Below, piece by piece: positions 1 through 12,335 of a stretch of DNA of 64,000 nucleotides (position 1 is the stretch's first letter; every line of letters begins with the position of its first letter). Below the pieces are notes generated by a model. That model saw nothing but the letters and a program-made list of their open reading frames with translations. It did no database searches and was not told the DNA's origin. The translations under genes and the position numbers were made by a program. Location: assembly GCF_000002425.4 (NCBI RefSeq), contig NC_037262.1, positions 2,362,080-2,426,079 on the forward strand, written 5' to 3'. Origin of the DNA: Physcomitrium patens. Taxonomy: Eukaryota; Streptophyta; Bryopsida; Funariales; Funariaceae.

Positions 1-273
1 ACTGAATCGGAGAACGATCCGACGGCGGCGAGGGCTGTGGCGCCTCCCCAGTCCAGTTTGAAAAGCTGGCGACGGGGTCGACCGAGGAATCGGCGGGGCC
101 GGGTCGGGTCTGATGTCGGGAGAGGGTCCGTTGGGTTAGGTGTACAAATCTTGAATGCTGAGCTGGACAAATCTAATTTGGTGAACTTGGCAAAGTACAC
201 GTGGACGGGGTCGTGTTCACACTCTATGTGGATGCCCATCGTTGGACCCACAATTGTCTCCTCGTTCTGTTAA
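1..273 (+). CDS. Possible 3' exon of an upstream gene (partial, AT-hook-like)
   Basis: A reading frame is open from the first base of the window to a TAA at about 271-273. The first ~115 bases are GC-rich and encode a basic Arg/Gly/Pro stretch, SWRRGRPRNRRGRVG, which contains an RGRP core like an AT-hook DNA-binding motif. The sequence then becomes AT-rich and the predicted residues look ordinary. It could be the last exon of a chromatin-type protein that begins outside the window, with the true coding end perhaps near base 115 at an unseen splice site. No conserved domain is complete, so both the identity and the exon status are uncertain. Confidence 0.25.
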   Translation, partial: TESENDPTAARAVAPPQSSLKSWRRGRPRNRRGRVGSDVGRGSVGLGVQILNAELDKSNLVNLAKYTWTGSCSHSMWMPIVGPTIVSSFC

Positions 274-404
274 CTTTCACAAATGCTTTTTGGCACAAGG
301 TTGAGTTTTCTCTTCCATAATGTACACAAACATTCATCAAATTAAGAACAATAATACATGTTTGAAATAATACAGAAAATTTTATTTCACGGTTGTGTTA
401 ACAA

Positions 405-423
405 CCCTAAACCCTAAACCTAA
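405..423. repeat. Short interstitial telomere-like motif
   Basis: Two and a half units of the plant telomere repeat CCCTAAA stand in otherwise AT-rich DNA. Short copies like this are common telo-box motifs near plant promoters, or scars of repair. The array is far too short to be a telomere. Confidence 0.7.
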
Positions 424-2134
424 CGTATTTTCTGAAATTGATTCTCGGTCTAGATTTGTATGATACGTGTACATGTATACATGTACATTTATTTAACTTG
501 TAGAATGATTACATATATTATTACTTTCTACAGTGTATAGTGAATTGATGTGCCATTTGCTGTTGATACAATTAATACTCCTAGATGTTGTAGTTTGTCA
601 GAAAACAAATAAAAATATACTGTAAATATTTCCAATAAATGTGCTGTTGTATGGAGTTCAAATACTACATGCTTTTTAGAATACATATATATCTTTAAAA
701 CGTGTAGTGTTTTTTTATGAAACATTTTATTGCACAACACTTATAATGTTTTTGGATGATCCTGTATCATTTACAATAATAATAATAATCATAATAATAG
801 TGTTAATTTTAATAAATATAAGTCATGGGGATAGGATTTTGTTACAATCCAACAAAGTAATAACCAGACGATAAAAAATCTTTAGTTGTCGTTCTTGGAT
901 TTCATGGTTTGCTTTTAATTGTTATTTTCTATTCAATTATAATTTACTAAATGTCATTCATGTTTTCAATATGTTCATCTTCATCAAACATGCAATAGTA
1001 TCATAATCACTATCCTTGCTTTTTTGCAATGAAATTACTTCTATTTGTATTATGACTGCAATAATAAGTATTATCAGACATTCATCACCAAAAAGTTCAA
1101 TTATCACATGAAAAACTAAACACAATGAAAAAACTAAATAAGATTGTATCTTGTTGTTTGGATATTATCTTATCATATCACATTTGTAGATCCTAAAATC
1201 CACAAAAAAATGAATATTTGATACTAGATTGCTGCTTTAGTAATTTTTCAATTAAATACTCACTTTTATATTAAATGTTCAAATAAAATTTCTGCAATTT
1301 TTTGATTTTCTTAAGGTTCAACGATTCCTTTTATGTCTCAACGATTTTCTAAATGGCTCAATGATTCCTTCTATGCTTAAATGCATTGAATTGAACAATC
1401 ATAAATGCCTTTTCAAAGATAAAGGCACATACAAAAGAAACTGATGAAAACATTTGTTTCATATGGATGTCTTCAGCAAACATTACAACAACTTGCAATG
1501 CAAAAATTAGGACGAAAATCACTAACATTGTTAATTTGATAGTTGTAAATTTTTATTAATGATCCTTACAATTTGAAATTGTGTATCTATAATAGTTATA
1601 GTACTAATGAGGAATTAATTATGTACATTTTTTTCCTCCTTTCAATAATCACATTTCAAAACACAAAAGAATTCCAAAAACCAAATCAAGTCTATCAAAA
1701 TGGCAAATAAATTTTAAAGTCATAGTTGTTCTTCATTGAAAGTTTTCATGTGCCACATGTAATTTTGACTTATAAATTACATCCAAGTTAGTTAAGATAT
1801 TAATTTAGAAATTTCATAGTATTATTTCAAGTCTAGGCGTGATAATTGTGTAAAAACTCGACATGTATTTACAAACATGACAGTTATAACAAATGTCCTT
1901 ATAAACAACAAATGAATGAAAATGGATGAAATTAGGGTGTATATACCATACCAATCTTATTTAGCTTTGATTCTTGAAATTTCATTTAACCTATAAAGAT
2001 ACAATATAAAAGTTGGTATTAAGTAATAATCGTTTGTTTTCTCTTTTATTTTTATTTTTTTGTATCTAACAGCAAATATTTGATTATGTTATACGTGTAT
2101 TGAAAAATCATGTTGGGTGTTTTTTTATGAAACG

Positions 2135-2163
2135 TTTTTTTTTTTTTTTTTTTTTTTTTTTTT
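2135..2163. repeat. Poly-T tract (29 bases)
   Basis: An uninterrupted T run in intergenic AT-rich DNA. Similar long T runs recur at 6034-6066, 15683-15712, 21108-21138 and 46455-46483. All of them read as T on the plus strand. Confidence 0.9.
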
Positions 2164-2463
2164 CTTTTGCAGAAATTGAATGAAACAATAAACTACCTTG
2201 TTTGTCAGTCCTATTTTTGAACGATCCACAAAACGTCTTTTGCTATGACACATACAATTGAAGAATTTGAAAAATTTGAAGTATCATTACATGATAAGAT
2301 GGCAAGCTGCTTATTTAATAATAAAACCATCTTTTTAATGGGCGCTAATCTTGAAGTATAAACACTGAAACTACAAAAAGCACATGTAAATATTTTAAAA
2401 AGTAACTTGCAAAAAAAACCATTAAAATATACACGTGTAAGCTTTGAAAAACTAGTCTATTGC

Positions 2464-2490
2464 TATATATATATATATATATATATATAT
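2464..2490. repeat. (TA)n microsatellite
   Basis: A pure TA dinucleotide array, one of many in the AT-rich parts of this window. Confidence 0.9.
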
Positions 2491-4074
2491 GTCAATACTT
2501 ACTTGCTCTTCGATTTTTCTCCTTTTACATAGTTAAAATGAAATAAAAATAAAAAAACTAAAATAGATACATACATGAATGTTTTCTTACATACATCAAA
2601 GCACAAGAATACAATATTTTTATTTTCCCTCGATGCTCACAATTAATTAATAAAAAAAATTACGAACTGAAGATTGAAAATGACAACTTTTTAGGGCCAT
2701 GGACTTGATGGGGCATAGCTCCAGCTTCTCGACCAATGGGAGAGGTGGGTTGTGGGCACTTTGAATCCAGCATTCCACTCACGAATGTATTCATTCATCC
2801 TTGTATAAATATTTCATCCGCCCACCCATTCACTAACTTCGTTTTCCACGTCGAGCATGAAAAAAGAAGAGCAGCCAAAGGCAAGCAAAGTTGCGCTTGT
2901 GAAGCATCGGGTGAGACAGGACACCCCATCTGAAAAGAGGTGATGCATTGGGGAGGGGGAATGGATGCACGAAATGTGTAATTAATTTCATTCATCCAAA
3001 AGTCACCAAACTCGTCGCCCTCCATGCCCCCCTGCCCGCCTGCCCGACCGAGGTGCCCACGGATGGGGGCAGCCCGTCGGTGAGCTGCGGGTGGTGTCAC
3101 GAGTCGATGAAATTAGAGCCTAAGTGAAGCAGTAGTAATGACCAGACAGGCAGCTTCTATCAAAAACTGTACCCAAGAAAGGAGTCGGATCTTAACAGGC
3201 CTAATGTTAGATTTCCTTGAAGACGACCTCTTATTTTATATTAATTAGGATATATAAAACAAAGAAAATGTCCCTCAACTCTTAGACCTAATCTCCATAA
3301 TCCCAACTTCCCACACACTAGACGTGGTTTTAATGTAGAACACCTCATCTGGAAGTTACTGAGTCGATAATTATTGAAATTTAACCCACGGTGGAATTCA
3401 TTACCCTGAATCCTCCATTTGTTATTGGTTCTTGATGTCGCCCGGTCTCGATCTGTAGCCGAAGTTTGAGGGGTAGCGTGGAATTGTAGCCCGAGAGGGC
3501 TTCGAACCGCTGTCTACAGTTGAAGACTTACGTCGATTAGTTACGTTTAAAGATGAATTGCGGTTTTACAAAGCTCGCTGGCCGGGCGTCCTGCGTCGCT
3601 GATCGTTCAGGAGGTGCATTCATCGACAGGACATCCCCGGTACGAGGGTACTGAGTGTACTGTCTCGAGGGTAAGAAACATCCCACCAGCCATAATACTG
3701 GGGAGTGCATTCACTCCCTTCATTCATTAGGCTGTGGTTGCCTTCCACCCACAAATCCTTTTTAAAAAAGCCAGCGTAAAAGTAGAAGGGAGAATGTTGG
3801 GCTTTGAAGTACTCCCTTTCACTCTTTTGCAGCGCCTGATGTGAAGAGTGTGTACTCCCCAGTCTCTTGAATTGACCTATTTCGGAACGAAACGAGCTTT
3901 GTCTGTCACTCCCTCTCAATTATCTACCTGATATTTCGATTGTGCGGTGATACGTATTCTGTTTCGCTTTGAAGACTCCACGCATTTCTTCGTTTCTGTT
4001 TAAAATTAACCTCTTGAGAGAATACTATTCATATTTAAATTACTAGATGAGAACTGGATAAGGTGATTTTTTGA

Positions 4075-4102
4075 GTGTGTATGTGTATGTGTATGTGTGT
4101 GT
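4075..4102. repeat. TG/TATG-rich simple repeat
   Basis: Alternating TGTG and TATG units form a short purine-pyrimidine alternating stretch in the upstream region of the receptor kinase gene. Confidence 0.75.
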
Positions 4103-4567
4103 TTTCACGAGGCATCAATTTTGTTCAGTTGCTGGAAGATATTCTCTTTCGACAGCCACCGTTCACCGCTGGAGTCACAAGCAAATCAGTTTTTTTTTGG
4201 GTGCTCTTTTCATTTTCTTGTGAATGATTTCAATGCATATATTTGAGAGCATTCATGAAAAAAATTACAAGTAGAACTATAAAAAAAATGTTGCTTGTTG
4301 ATTTTTGATGTGTCAACTCTTCATATGGTCTCATTTGTGCAAGCAATTATCCAATGCAATGTTTTTGTTTTGTTTTGTTTTTTCCTTCCATCAATGAACT
4401 CAATTCAGTTCCACCCTTCACGGTCAATCTTCACACTGTCGTGTATGTTCATTCCCCAATGACCCATCCCAGTAGGGCGGGTAAAATGGGTTCTTGTTCA
4501 TTCAAGGACATGAAGGAAAAAATAAAAAATAAAAAACTACACATGGAGAACGAGTCTAAGCAAACGA

Positions 4568-4677
4568 CACGTGCATCCAGGGTTAAATTTTGCACGACGT
4601 GGAGTGAGAATATGCTCCATGTTTGGAGGAGGGAGAAGGGGGAATCTATTAATTTATTTAATGGGGATGCCACGTCA
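4568..4677 (+). promoter_or_regulatory. Possible promoter motifs (G-box and ACGT core)
   Basis: A perfect G-box CACGTG lies at 4568-4573 and a CCACGTCA motif lies about 100 bases further on. Both are classic plant bZIP/bHLH sites containing an ACGT core. They lie about 0.9 kb upstream of the probable transcribed leader of the receptor kinase gene. Function is inferred from motif identity and rough position only. Confidence 0.25.
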
Positions 4678-5429
4678 GACTTCAGAGGCAGCGCCCGAGT
4701 GAGCAGCAGGGCCATCATCCTCGTTATCTTGCCCGACTCAAAAACCGAGCCATTTGGTTAATTAACCGTGAAAAGGAGAGTTAAGGGCTCATGATGGGCA
4801 GCCCCAACTCTCAACACATTTATGACCAGCGGAAAAGGACCACAAAGACGGGGGGTTCTTCATTACCACCCCATAGTTATGTGGATGGACCCCGTTCAAC
4901 GTTATTGTAAGGTGAAATGCTACCTAGTATTAACTGAAAAGATTCTCTATTCTGAAGCCACCCTGATTACCTTTTTCTACACCCACTTTCTCAATAGACC
5001 ACCCCATAAAAACTACATATTCAATTTAGGATTTTCAGCTCAAGTTCGAACTCCAGAGGGCTGTCTCACTCATGCGCAGGAATCACGGTTGTATTAGGAA
5101 GCTTTCATGATGCTAAAGTAGTTCAACACAAATGGGCGGGTATGGGAGAGGGAGTGGGAATAGGGGGAGGACCGTGGGGATGGGGGAAGAGGGTCCTTCA
5201 TCCCTAAGAAGAAACCATCAAGTGGGGGTGAAGTGACCCTGAAAGGGAGTGCCATCGGATTTTATTACGAGAGTCCACATGGTAGTATAGACCACAATAA
5301 AGAGGGGACACAGGGAGCAGTCCATGGGTTGAGAACCGGACCCGGCGGTGAGGGGGCACACACTCCAACCGCTGGGCCCTGTTTGAACCAACCCTCTCAC
5401 GCCGGAAACGAAAAATCGTCCTCGTGCCG

Positions 5430-6031
5430 TGCGTCCGTCCGTTAATACGCCCCGTTATCCGTCGCCACAGTGCCGTTTCGCGCGTTCTCCCGTCGCGTTC
5501 CCCTCCCATCGTCTCTCCCCCCTTGAATCAAGAGGCCGCTTCCTGACTCCGGCGTGGGTCAGTATTACTCTCCCGTGGAGGCACCACTCAGCCGGTGAGT
5601 TTGCTTTTGCTGCTGTTGTTGAGCGTTGTGGCAAAGCCTCGGCTATGGCGTTCGGCCCCGCCCGGCTGTGATGCTCTCTGCTGCGGTCGTGCTCCGACGG
5701 CAGTTACCGGGGCCGGGGGCTGGCTCGCGGCGTCGTGGATTTGGGCGCTTAGCGTTCTTAGCGGGTTTTTGGGTTTTGTCGGGGCCAGCGTTTGGGCGCG
5801 GAGGAGTGAGATTGAATGAGAGAGAGGGAGTGTGTCTGCATAAACCACGACGTTGTCTGCTCCACTTCTCCTAGTTCTGTCTGCTTCTCTCTCTACCCGT
5901 GAGTGGCTCGATTGCATTTCGTTTGACTTCCGTGGTCGTGGTGGAGGTCTAGCGCGGAGTTGACTATTTGGTGTTGTCGGTTGTCGATGGCTGATGACCA
6001 TGTAGGCTGGTCCAGTGTAGTGTATGATATT

Positions 6032-6069
<38 letters not shown>

Positions 6070-6585
6070 GTGTGAAATTTTAGGGTGAAGGCTTGTGCTG
6101 TGGTTGTGGTATATAGCATCCTGGTGGGGCAATTGAGATTGTTTGGTAGCCTTTTCCGGTGCTGAGGTCTGAGGAAGAGGGTATGCAGGTTCTACAGCAG
6201 TCTTTGGATAAATTCTCAGCTTCTGGACAGTAGCTGTAGTTGAGCTGGTAGAAGTGCTGGATTTAATTGTGCTGTGTTAATGCACAAGTTGTCTGAGCTC
6301 TGAGTCGTGTCAGCTGAAGCTTCAAGAGGATATCACGTCTTTACACGTTCTTGAGTATGCACACGATCACCTGCTTCAGGATAAGTAGTGACTTGGGAGA
6401 CGTTGGGGATGTCCTTACCCTTAACATATCTGTGTAATGGTTGAATGGTGGCTGTTCATTCAACTTGTTGTCACTGTTTTTCACAAGAAGAACTGAAGTT
6501 AGGTTCTTCGCAAAGAAGTCGGTGTCTTGTAGAGTGACACGCTATAACTGCATGTGTGTAGTTTGGTCTGGCAAGTAGGTAGGGC
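5430..6585 (+). other. Probable 5' leader and leader intron of the receptor kinase gene
   Basis: GC-rich, pyrimidine-rich DNA from about 5430 ends in a good splice donor, CCG|GTGAGT, at 5595. This suggests a non-coding first exon followed by a leader intron. The acceptor of that intron was not located. A 33-base poly-T tract lies at 6034-6066. Several open frames on both strands of this stretch have no ATG with a sensible continuation. The coding ATG is placed at 6586 because its exon joins the lectin exon in phase. Confidence 0.4.
6034..6066. repeat. Poly-T tract (33 bases)
   Basis: A long T run inside the probable 5' leader intron of the receptor kinase gene. Confidence 0.9.
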
Positions 6586-9147
6586 ATGAAGGCATGCCTG
6601 TCAGGCACAGGACGAGTACAGTACCTGCTGCTGGCGTGCTGCCTTTTTCACCTCGTTCCTCTTTCGCATTGCGGTAAGTTCCAGGCCTCGTGGTTGAGCC
6701 TTCCTCTATTGACTCTTCCAGGTGACCGTTGCCATTATTGATGGGTTCTAAGTTTTTTTCTGCTTGCAGTAGCTCAAACCAGCTGGCGTGATAGTTGCTA
6801 TTTGATGATTACGTCGAGGGCTGGTTATCTTGTGGACTTGGTTTGTTGAGATGATGCGTTTAATGCACCTCTTGATTGTCTCATCACACATCTGCCTGTT
6901 TTTCTGAATCATTTGCGATGGTCTTTCTGACAGGAACTTGTCCCTCAGGGTGGCAGAAAGGATACAATGAGGATGTTTGTCTTTCTTTGATGATCAATCT
7001 TAGTACATGGTCAGATTCAGAGACTGCTTGCAAAGCTAAAGGAGGTCATCTTGCGTCATTGAATACGCTGGACGAGTTTTATTTTGTTCAGGCGATTTGT
7101 GGTGCCGGGGCTCTGGATGGGTGTTGGGTTGGGGGCCAAGAGGTGAACCACTGTTTTGCCTCTGTTACCTTATGGTTTGTGTGAAGTATTGTTGTGTGGT
7201 GCTTAGATTCTACGAATGGGTTGCTCGTGACCAGTGATGGAGAAATGTGCATTTAACCCATTCTTCATGCTCAAATGACAATTGCATTATCTGGTTGCTG
7301 CGTTTAGTACCTGATCTTACGCTCAGGTCAGCTGGGTTTGCTCAGTAATACGCTGTGGAGGGATGTCCTAACTATGACCGGAAATCTGGATCAGCAGATT
7401 CTTCAGGCTGAAAATGGCGTCAGACAGTGGAAATGGAGCTACTGTGAAACCACTCACGATATTGATTTACTCTGGGTACCGCCACTACCAAATGGAAGTT
7501 GCACAGGCACGACCTGTTCTAATCCAGCATCACCCCTTTTGTGTACAGTTGTCACAAGGGCGGGGGTTAAGTGGGATTTTTGTTCTTCCTCTCATTCGTT
7601 TCTTTGTGCCATTGGACCAGGTCAGTTAATCACTTTTGCCACCCACCTTGTTAGCTTGGACTGGTCTAGTTTCTATGGCTATGTCTTTCAATGTCACTAG
7701 TGCTTTTAGACATTCTGCTGTGCGCAGTTAGTAAACTTCATTCGATGTATGGTTGATATCCTATTACGATTCTTTTGAGACGCTTCTAAACTGCATTATT
7801 GTTCTTTCTTCTCAGAGTCAGAATGCACGTCTCCCAATCAATCTCACAGGGAGTATCCTATCATTCTGATCTCAGTATGCACAATTCTTGCCGTTACCAC
7901 AACAGCTATTGTGGCTTTTCTTTTGGCGTACAGACGCAGCAAAAGGCGGCGGAGGTCTCGTCGTTGCAAGCTTGCAGAACTATCTAGTGCGAGCGGGCTA
8001 CTGCAACCCGCATTTAGGTTGTACACAATCAGAGAGTTAGAGGCAATGACAGGAAACTTTTCTGAAGCAAATTTGCTCGGTAGTAGTCAGGATGCGAACA
8101 GGGGAACTTACAGGGGTGTGCTTTCAGACGGCACCTTGGTTGCAGTCAAGAGGTTTCAACGGACACCACTTCAATCGCAGAAGGAATTTGTGTATGATGT
8201 GCTGCGTATAGCCCGGCTGAAACAGCCCAATTTGGTGGCCGTTAGAGGCTGTGCATATGAGAATCGTCAAGGTTATATTGTGTATGAGTACCTGCCAAAT
8301 GGGTCTCTCGACCAACGGTTACATTACAGATCTCCGGTAGTTCCAGCGCTGGACTGGGATCAGCGAATGCGTATTGCCACAACCCTTGCTCAGGGCCTTG
8401 CGTAAGTTGTTTCCTCCTCTGTCTCTCTGACTTTACGTACTCTGGAATTGAAAACAACAGAAGTATTGCACTTACAGACGTTCTAACTTACAGCATGTGT
8501 GGCATTGCAGATATCTACATGACATACTTAAGCCACATGTGGTCCACAGGGATGTGCGAGCTAGCAATGTACTTCTGGACGAACATTTTGATGCTCACAT
8601 TCTGGGGGTGGGTCTGAGCAGGCTGGTATTGCGTGAGGCAACTGTAGGTCGCACAGTGATTGCCGGGACGTATGGCTATCTGGCCCCCGAATTCGTGTAC
8701 AGAAATGAACTCACTACTAGGAGTGATGTGTACAGCTATGGAGTCTTACTGCTGGAGCTCATCACAGGGCGCAAACCAACAGTGGATGGAGCGGAGCCCT
8801 CCGAGTGGCAAAGCACATTCGAGTGGGCCACTCCACTTGTCCAAGCCCAGCGATTTCTCGAGCTTTTGGATCCAACCATCCAGACTATTCCCGATATAGC
8901 TCAAATTCAGTGTTGTGTGGACTTGGTTTACGCTTGCACTCAGCATGTCCCTGCAAGTCGGCCACGCATGTCGTATGTCGTGCACCAGCTAATGCAGCTG
9001 AGACAAGGGCTTGTGCCTCTCCTACTGAACCGTGCACAGAATCCAACACCTCGACCTCTAGTAAATAGCTCTGAGCACATTAACGTCGCCAATCTTGGCG
9101 ATAATACATCCTCTGTTGAAATTGAAATTACAGAGGTCCTTTCATAG
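6586..9147 (+). CDS. C-type lectin receptor-like kinase (At1g52310-type)
   Basis: Five coding exons join in phase with GT-AG introns: 6586-6673, 6934-7142, 7407-7620, 7816-8401 and 8511-9147, giving 577 residues. Order: a signal peptide (about residues 1-28, core YLLLACCLFHLV), a C-type lectin domain (about 30-168) with CWVGGQ, QWKWS and a closing FCSSSHSFLC, a transmembrane helix (about 185-208), a basic stop-transfer stretch, then a kinase domain (about 250-520). The kinase has VAVK with Lys282, HRD at 378-380 and an APE motif at 424-426. The DFG position reads GVG (398-400), and the glycine loop (GSSQDANRGTYRG) is irregular. From memory, Arabidopsis At1g52310 has the same GVGLS and RPRMSxVVHQL signatures and a similar length (about 550 residues). 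The protein should sit in the plasma membrane with the lectin outside. The missing DFG aspartate argues for a pseudokinase or an atypical kinase. The gene appears intact. Confidence 0.92.
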
Positions 9148-11656
9148 ATACTTGCTTTCTGTATATCCTCAATGTGCCTACCGTGTATCAGCACTATGCT
9201 TGTGTATATTTTGTGATGCTGTACATAATTTCCCCTTGTCCGGAATAACTCGTTACTGTCTTTCACATCGTTAGGACTCGATATACTGTTTGTTCTAAAA
9301 TGCTTTCAGTGTACTAGTGGCTGTTATACCCATTCAACTCGATATCAAGACGAGGAAAATCTGTGCACCTGATAATCAAAGGAAAAGTAGCCCGTCCTCT
9401 TCATTTGTACATACAATCGAATCGTTTCATATTTCAACATTCACAGGTCTTAAACTTTACCAACAGAAAGAGTTTAATACCGGAGGTCAATTCTAGTCTA
9501 TGTACATTTCGGTCGATTATACCTTGGTTGAAGAAGATGAATTTACTGCATCACTCCCTTCCTGGTGGGATTATTTAAAGACTGTTACTGGATAATGTAC
9601 GAATAGTACATGGTATGGGAATGCTTGTAAATCTGAAGCCCTTGATAGGCTGGCTGAGCATAATTAAACAATGACCCCACAAGTTGTGAATTTGACCCAT
9701 CCATCATGAGAATCATGGATTAATAAATTATTACTTGAATATACCAGTACTCAAATGTATCTGGAATTGAAAAATACATTGTTAAGATGCAATGTGGCAT
9801 TATAAACATCATTAGAAGAGTAATTGGATTATTCATGGGCACTTATCCATGGATGTTTTATTAAGGATGTTTTTATCAATGCCTTCTGCAATATTCGCCA
9901 CAGCATTGTTGGCAATAGCAACAATCCAATATTTGAATCTTCTATTTGAGTTGTAGCAAAATTGCCAAGTTCATCCAATGTAGCATCAAGACATGCAAAT
10001 TTGAAAAGGAGAAAAAAATTGTGGTACTAAAAACAAGCTTTTTAAACCACAATAAAGACAATGACAAGAGTTTGTATATTTCAGATGCATTGTAATTTCC
10101 CAATAGAAACCTTGGATAGATGAATCACACAAGAAACCAATAGATGATGTATTAACTTATAATTTTACCATGTTGCATTATCTTCATACTTGTCTCTGCT
10201 TTTAGACCATAGTATTGTGCAACATGACCATTTTCTTGCATCTAAGGGAGTTTCAAAAATAATCCAATACTTTTTTTAGATTCAAGAGAAATAAAAAGAA
10301 CTAAATATTGCATACCATACAATGTATTACAATTTAAATGAGACAATGGTACCTTCCAAAGACTTCAAACATGGCTATGTAAAGACAACTAAATGGTGAT
10401 TTTTTTTGCATTAGATCTTGTAAGCAAGGAAAAGAATGAAAGTGAGTATGTACTTGAGTTTCCTTCACTAAAAAACACTCTAATAAAGTCTTCTTCTATT
10501 TGCAAGCCAATACCTCATGTTTACTCAACTAACTAGCTTTCCACTATCAATTGCTTTGAACTTGCAATTCTCCTCTTCAATCTCTTACATAAAGCCCTAA
10601 ATTCACATGATTATCATTATTACTAAGCCTTGTTGCAAAATTGGTTGCAAAAGCTGCTAATAATCAAATTTTTAGAGGCAATGATGCTATTGTGAATACT
10701 TCCAAATTAAATCAAGTTTTTTAAATTAGTGTTGAACAAAGAGCACATAACATTAGTCGAATATTGTAAATCAAAATTACATACAAAGTTTAGAGTGAAT
10801 TTGAATGGCGCTATATCATTGAATCAAATATTGGTGCCTATGACTCAGCTAAAGTGACTTAATTAAGATATCTCCAACTTAGCTAATATCATTGATATCT
10901 ATGACTCAATCTAATTGAGCTCTCTTTGATGTTCACTTATCAACCAATATCCATAATGTTCACAATTTAGTCAATTCAACAAGACTTAAAGGTTTGAAGT
11001 TTAGATGGATGAGAAGATGGAATGGTAGGAGATTGGTGGTTCTAATCTTCTTTTTGTTTTTCTAGCCCTTTTCATCCTAAATCTTAATTTTAAGAATGAA
11101 AAAAAGCAGAAGAACCATTTTTAATATCTTCAAGTGGATATGGTGCAATTGACGTAGGAAGTAAGATTTTGATATCCTCTCTAAGACTCTAGATGCTGCT
11201 CTTGCTATCTATTATGCAATTCTAACTATCTCTTGCTATCTATTATCAATTGACTTGGATTCACAATCTTCAAAACTTTAATGGCCAAATAGTGGTAAAA
11301 CCTTGGTCTTGAGTATTACAATGGTAGGTGACATAATTCAATGTTAGTATAGTGAACATGTTTAAAGATGGAATTTAATAATGTGCCTAAGCGAAAAGGT
11401 CTATGCCAACTCAGCAAAATTGAAACATTATCTTTTGCATAGATGCATGGAATAATGTTGCATAAGATCCTGCTAATAAAAAAATATGTTTGGATTAGCC
11501 AAGTCGAATTTTTGTGAGCACATGCACTTGTGTGGGTGGAATCAAGTATGGACATGTGTTGTGTAGTCTATATGATGCTCTAAGTAAAAACAACCCTTTT
11601 CTATGTAACAAATTCATGTGTAAGGATCATATTTGTAAATTTGAAGGATTATATCA

Positions 11657-11657
<1 letters not shown>

Positions 11658-11689
<32 letters not shown>

Positions 11690-11690
11690 T
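11658..11690. repeat. (TTA)n trinucleotide repeat
   Basis: About eleven TTA units in tandem, in AT-rich intergenic DNA. Confidence 0.9.
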
Positions 11691-12214
11691 ATAGTTGTTA
11701 GATTTATTTTTGTTACTGATATAAAATTATTTCTTGTAAAATACTTATATTATGCACCTCAAGCTATTTAAATTAGATAACTTGTGGGAATTAATCTACA
11801 AAATTAAGGTTGAAAATATGAGTGTAGAAGTTATTTTGAAGATTGGAACATTTGAAGAAGTTTTTTCTTTGCTAAGCCAAAGTGAAAAAAAAGACAATAA
11901 TATATTTTCTATAAGTTATCTTATTGTCTTTTTGTAAATCTACCTATCTAATGTTTTACGTTGAAGAAAGCTTTTGGATGCCAATACTATATGTATATGT
12001 TTTATTTTATAGGACTATGTATTGTTTAAAAGAAAGTTCATAATTTTTTTGAAATGATTTTTTTAAAAATACTATGTAGTATATAGCCAACTATTGTAGA
12101 CAATGTTAGTAGGTATTGTATTGATTTTTTTTGCTTGTTATAAAAAAAAATTGCCACATCTTACAAATAGCAAAACATGTGCAAATGTGGCAAATGTAAT
12201 TATTGGAGGCATAG

Positions 12215-12335
12215 TCACGGATATGAAGCAATAGTTACAAATATCAAGCAATGGTTATATATAGCAACAATAGTCAATGATATTAAGCAATCGATAGAGA
12301 TATTAAATAATTGTCATAGATATTGAATAAAAAAA
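12215..12335. repeat. Degenerate ~20-bp tandem repeat
   Basis: Successive units share a core of the form ATAT(C/T)AAGCAAT followed by GT/GAT-rich bases, at a spacing of about 20-21 bases and with five to six recognisable copies. The copies have diverged, so the array is old. No coding capacity is seen. Confidence 0.55.

Larger units (their letters stand above)
274..5230. other. Intergenic, mostly AT-rich, no supported gene
   Basis: From about 290 to 2700 the DNA is strongly AT-rich with stops in every frame. From 2700 to 5230 it becomes more balanced and contains several short frames of up to 135 codons on both strands. None shows a domain, a plausible splice structure or a codon pattern I recognise. 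The distal part is probably upstream flank of the receptor kinase gene that starts at 6586. Confidence 0.6.

Noticed and set aside
3470-3540. A segment with TTCGAACC that resembles a tRNA T-loop
   Set aside because: No acceptor stem, D-arm or anticodon arm could be folded around it.
4354-4761. A 135-codon plus-strand frame in the upstream region of the receptor kinase gene
   Set aside because: It overlaps an 89-codon frame on the other strand, has no domain or splice context, and contains likely promoter motifs (CACGTG, CCACGTCA).
5595-5819. A hydrophobic frame beginning MSLLLLLLLSVV that looks like a signal peptide
   Set aside because: It starts with GTG, which is itself the splice donor of the leader exon. 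The exon at 6586-6673 gives an ATG, a signal peptide and an exact phase match.
5588-6034. A 148-codon minus-strand frame
   Set aside because: It lies antisense to the receptor kinase leader, is Arg/Pro-rich only because of the GC-rich leader, and shows no domain.
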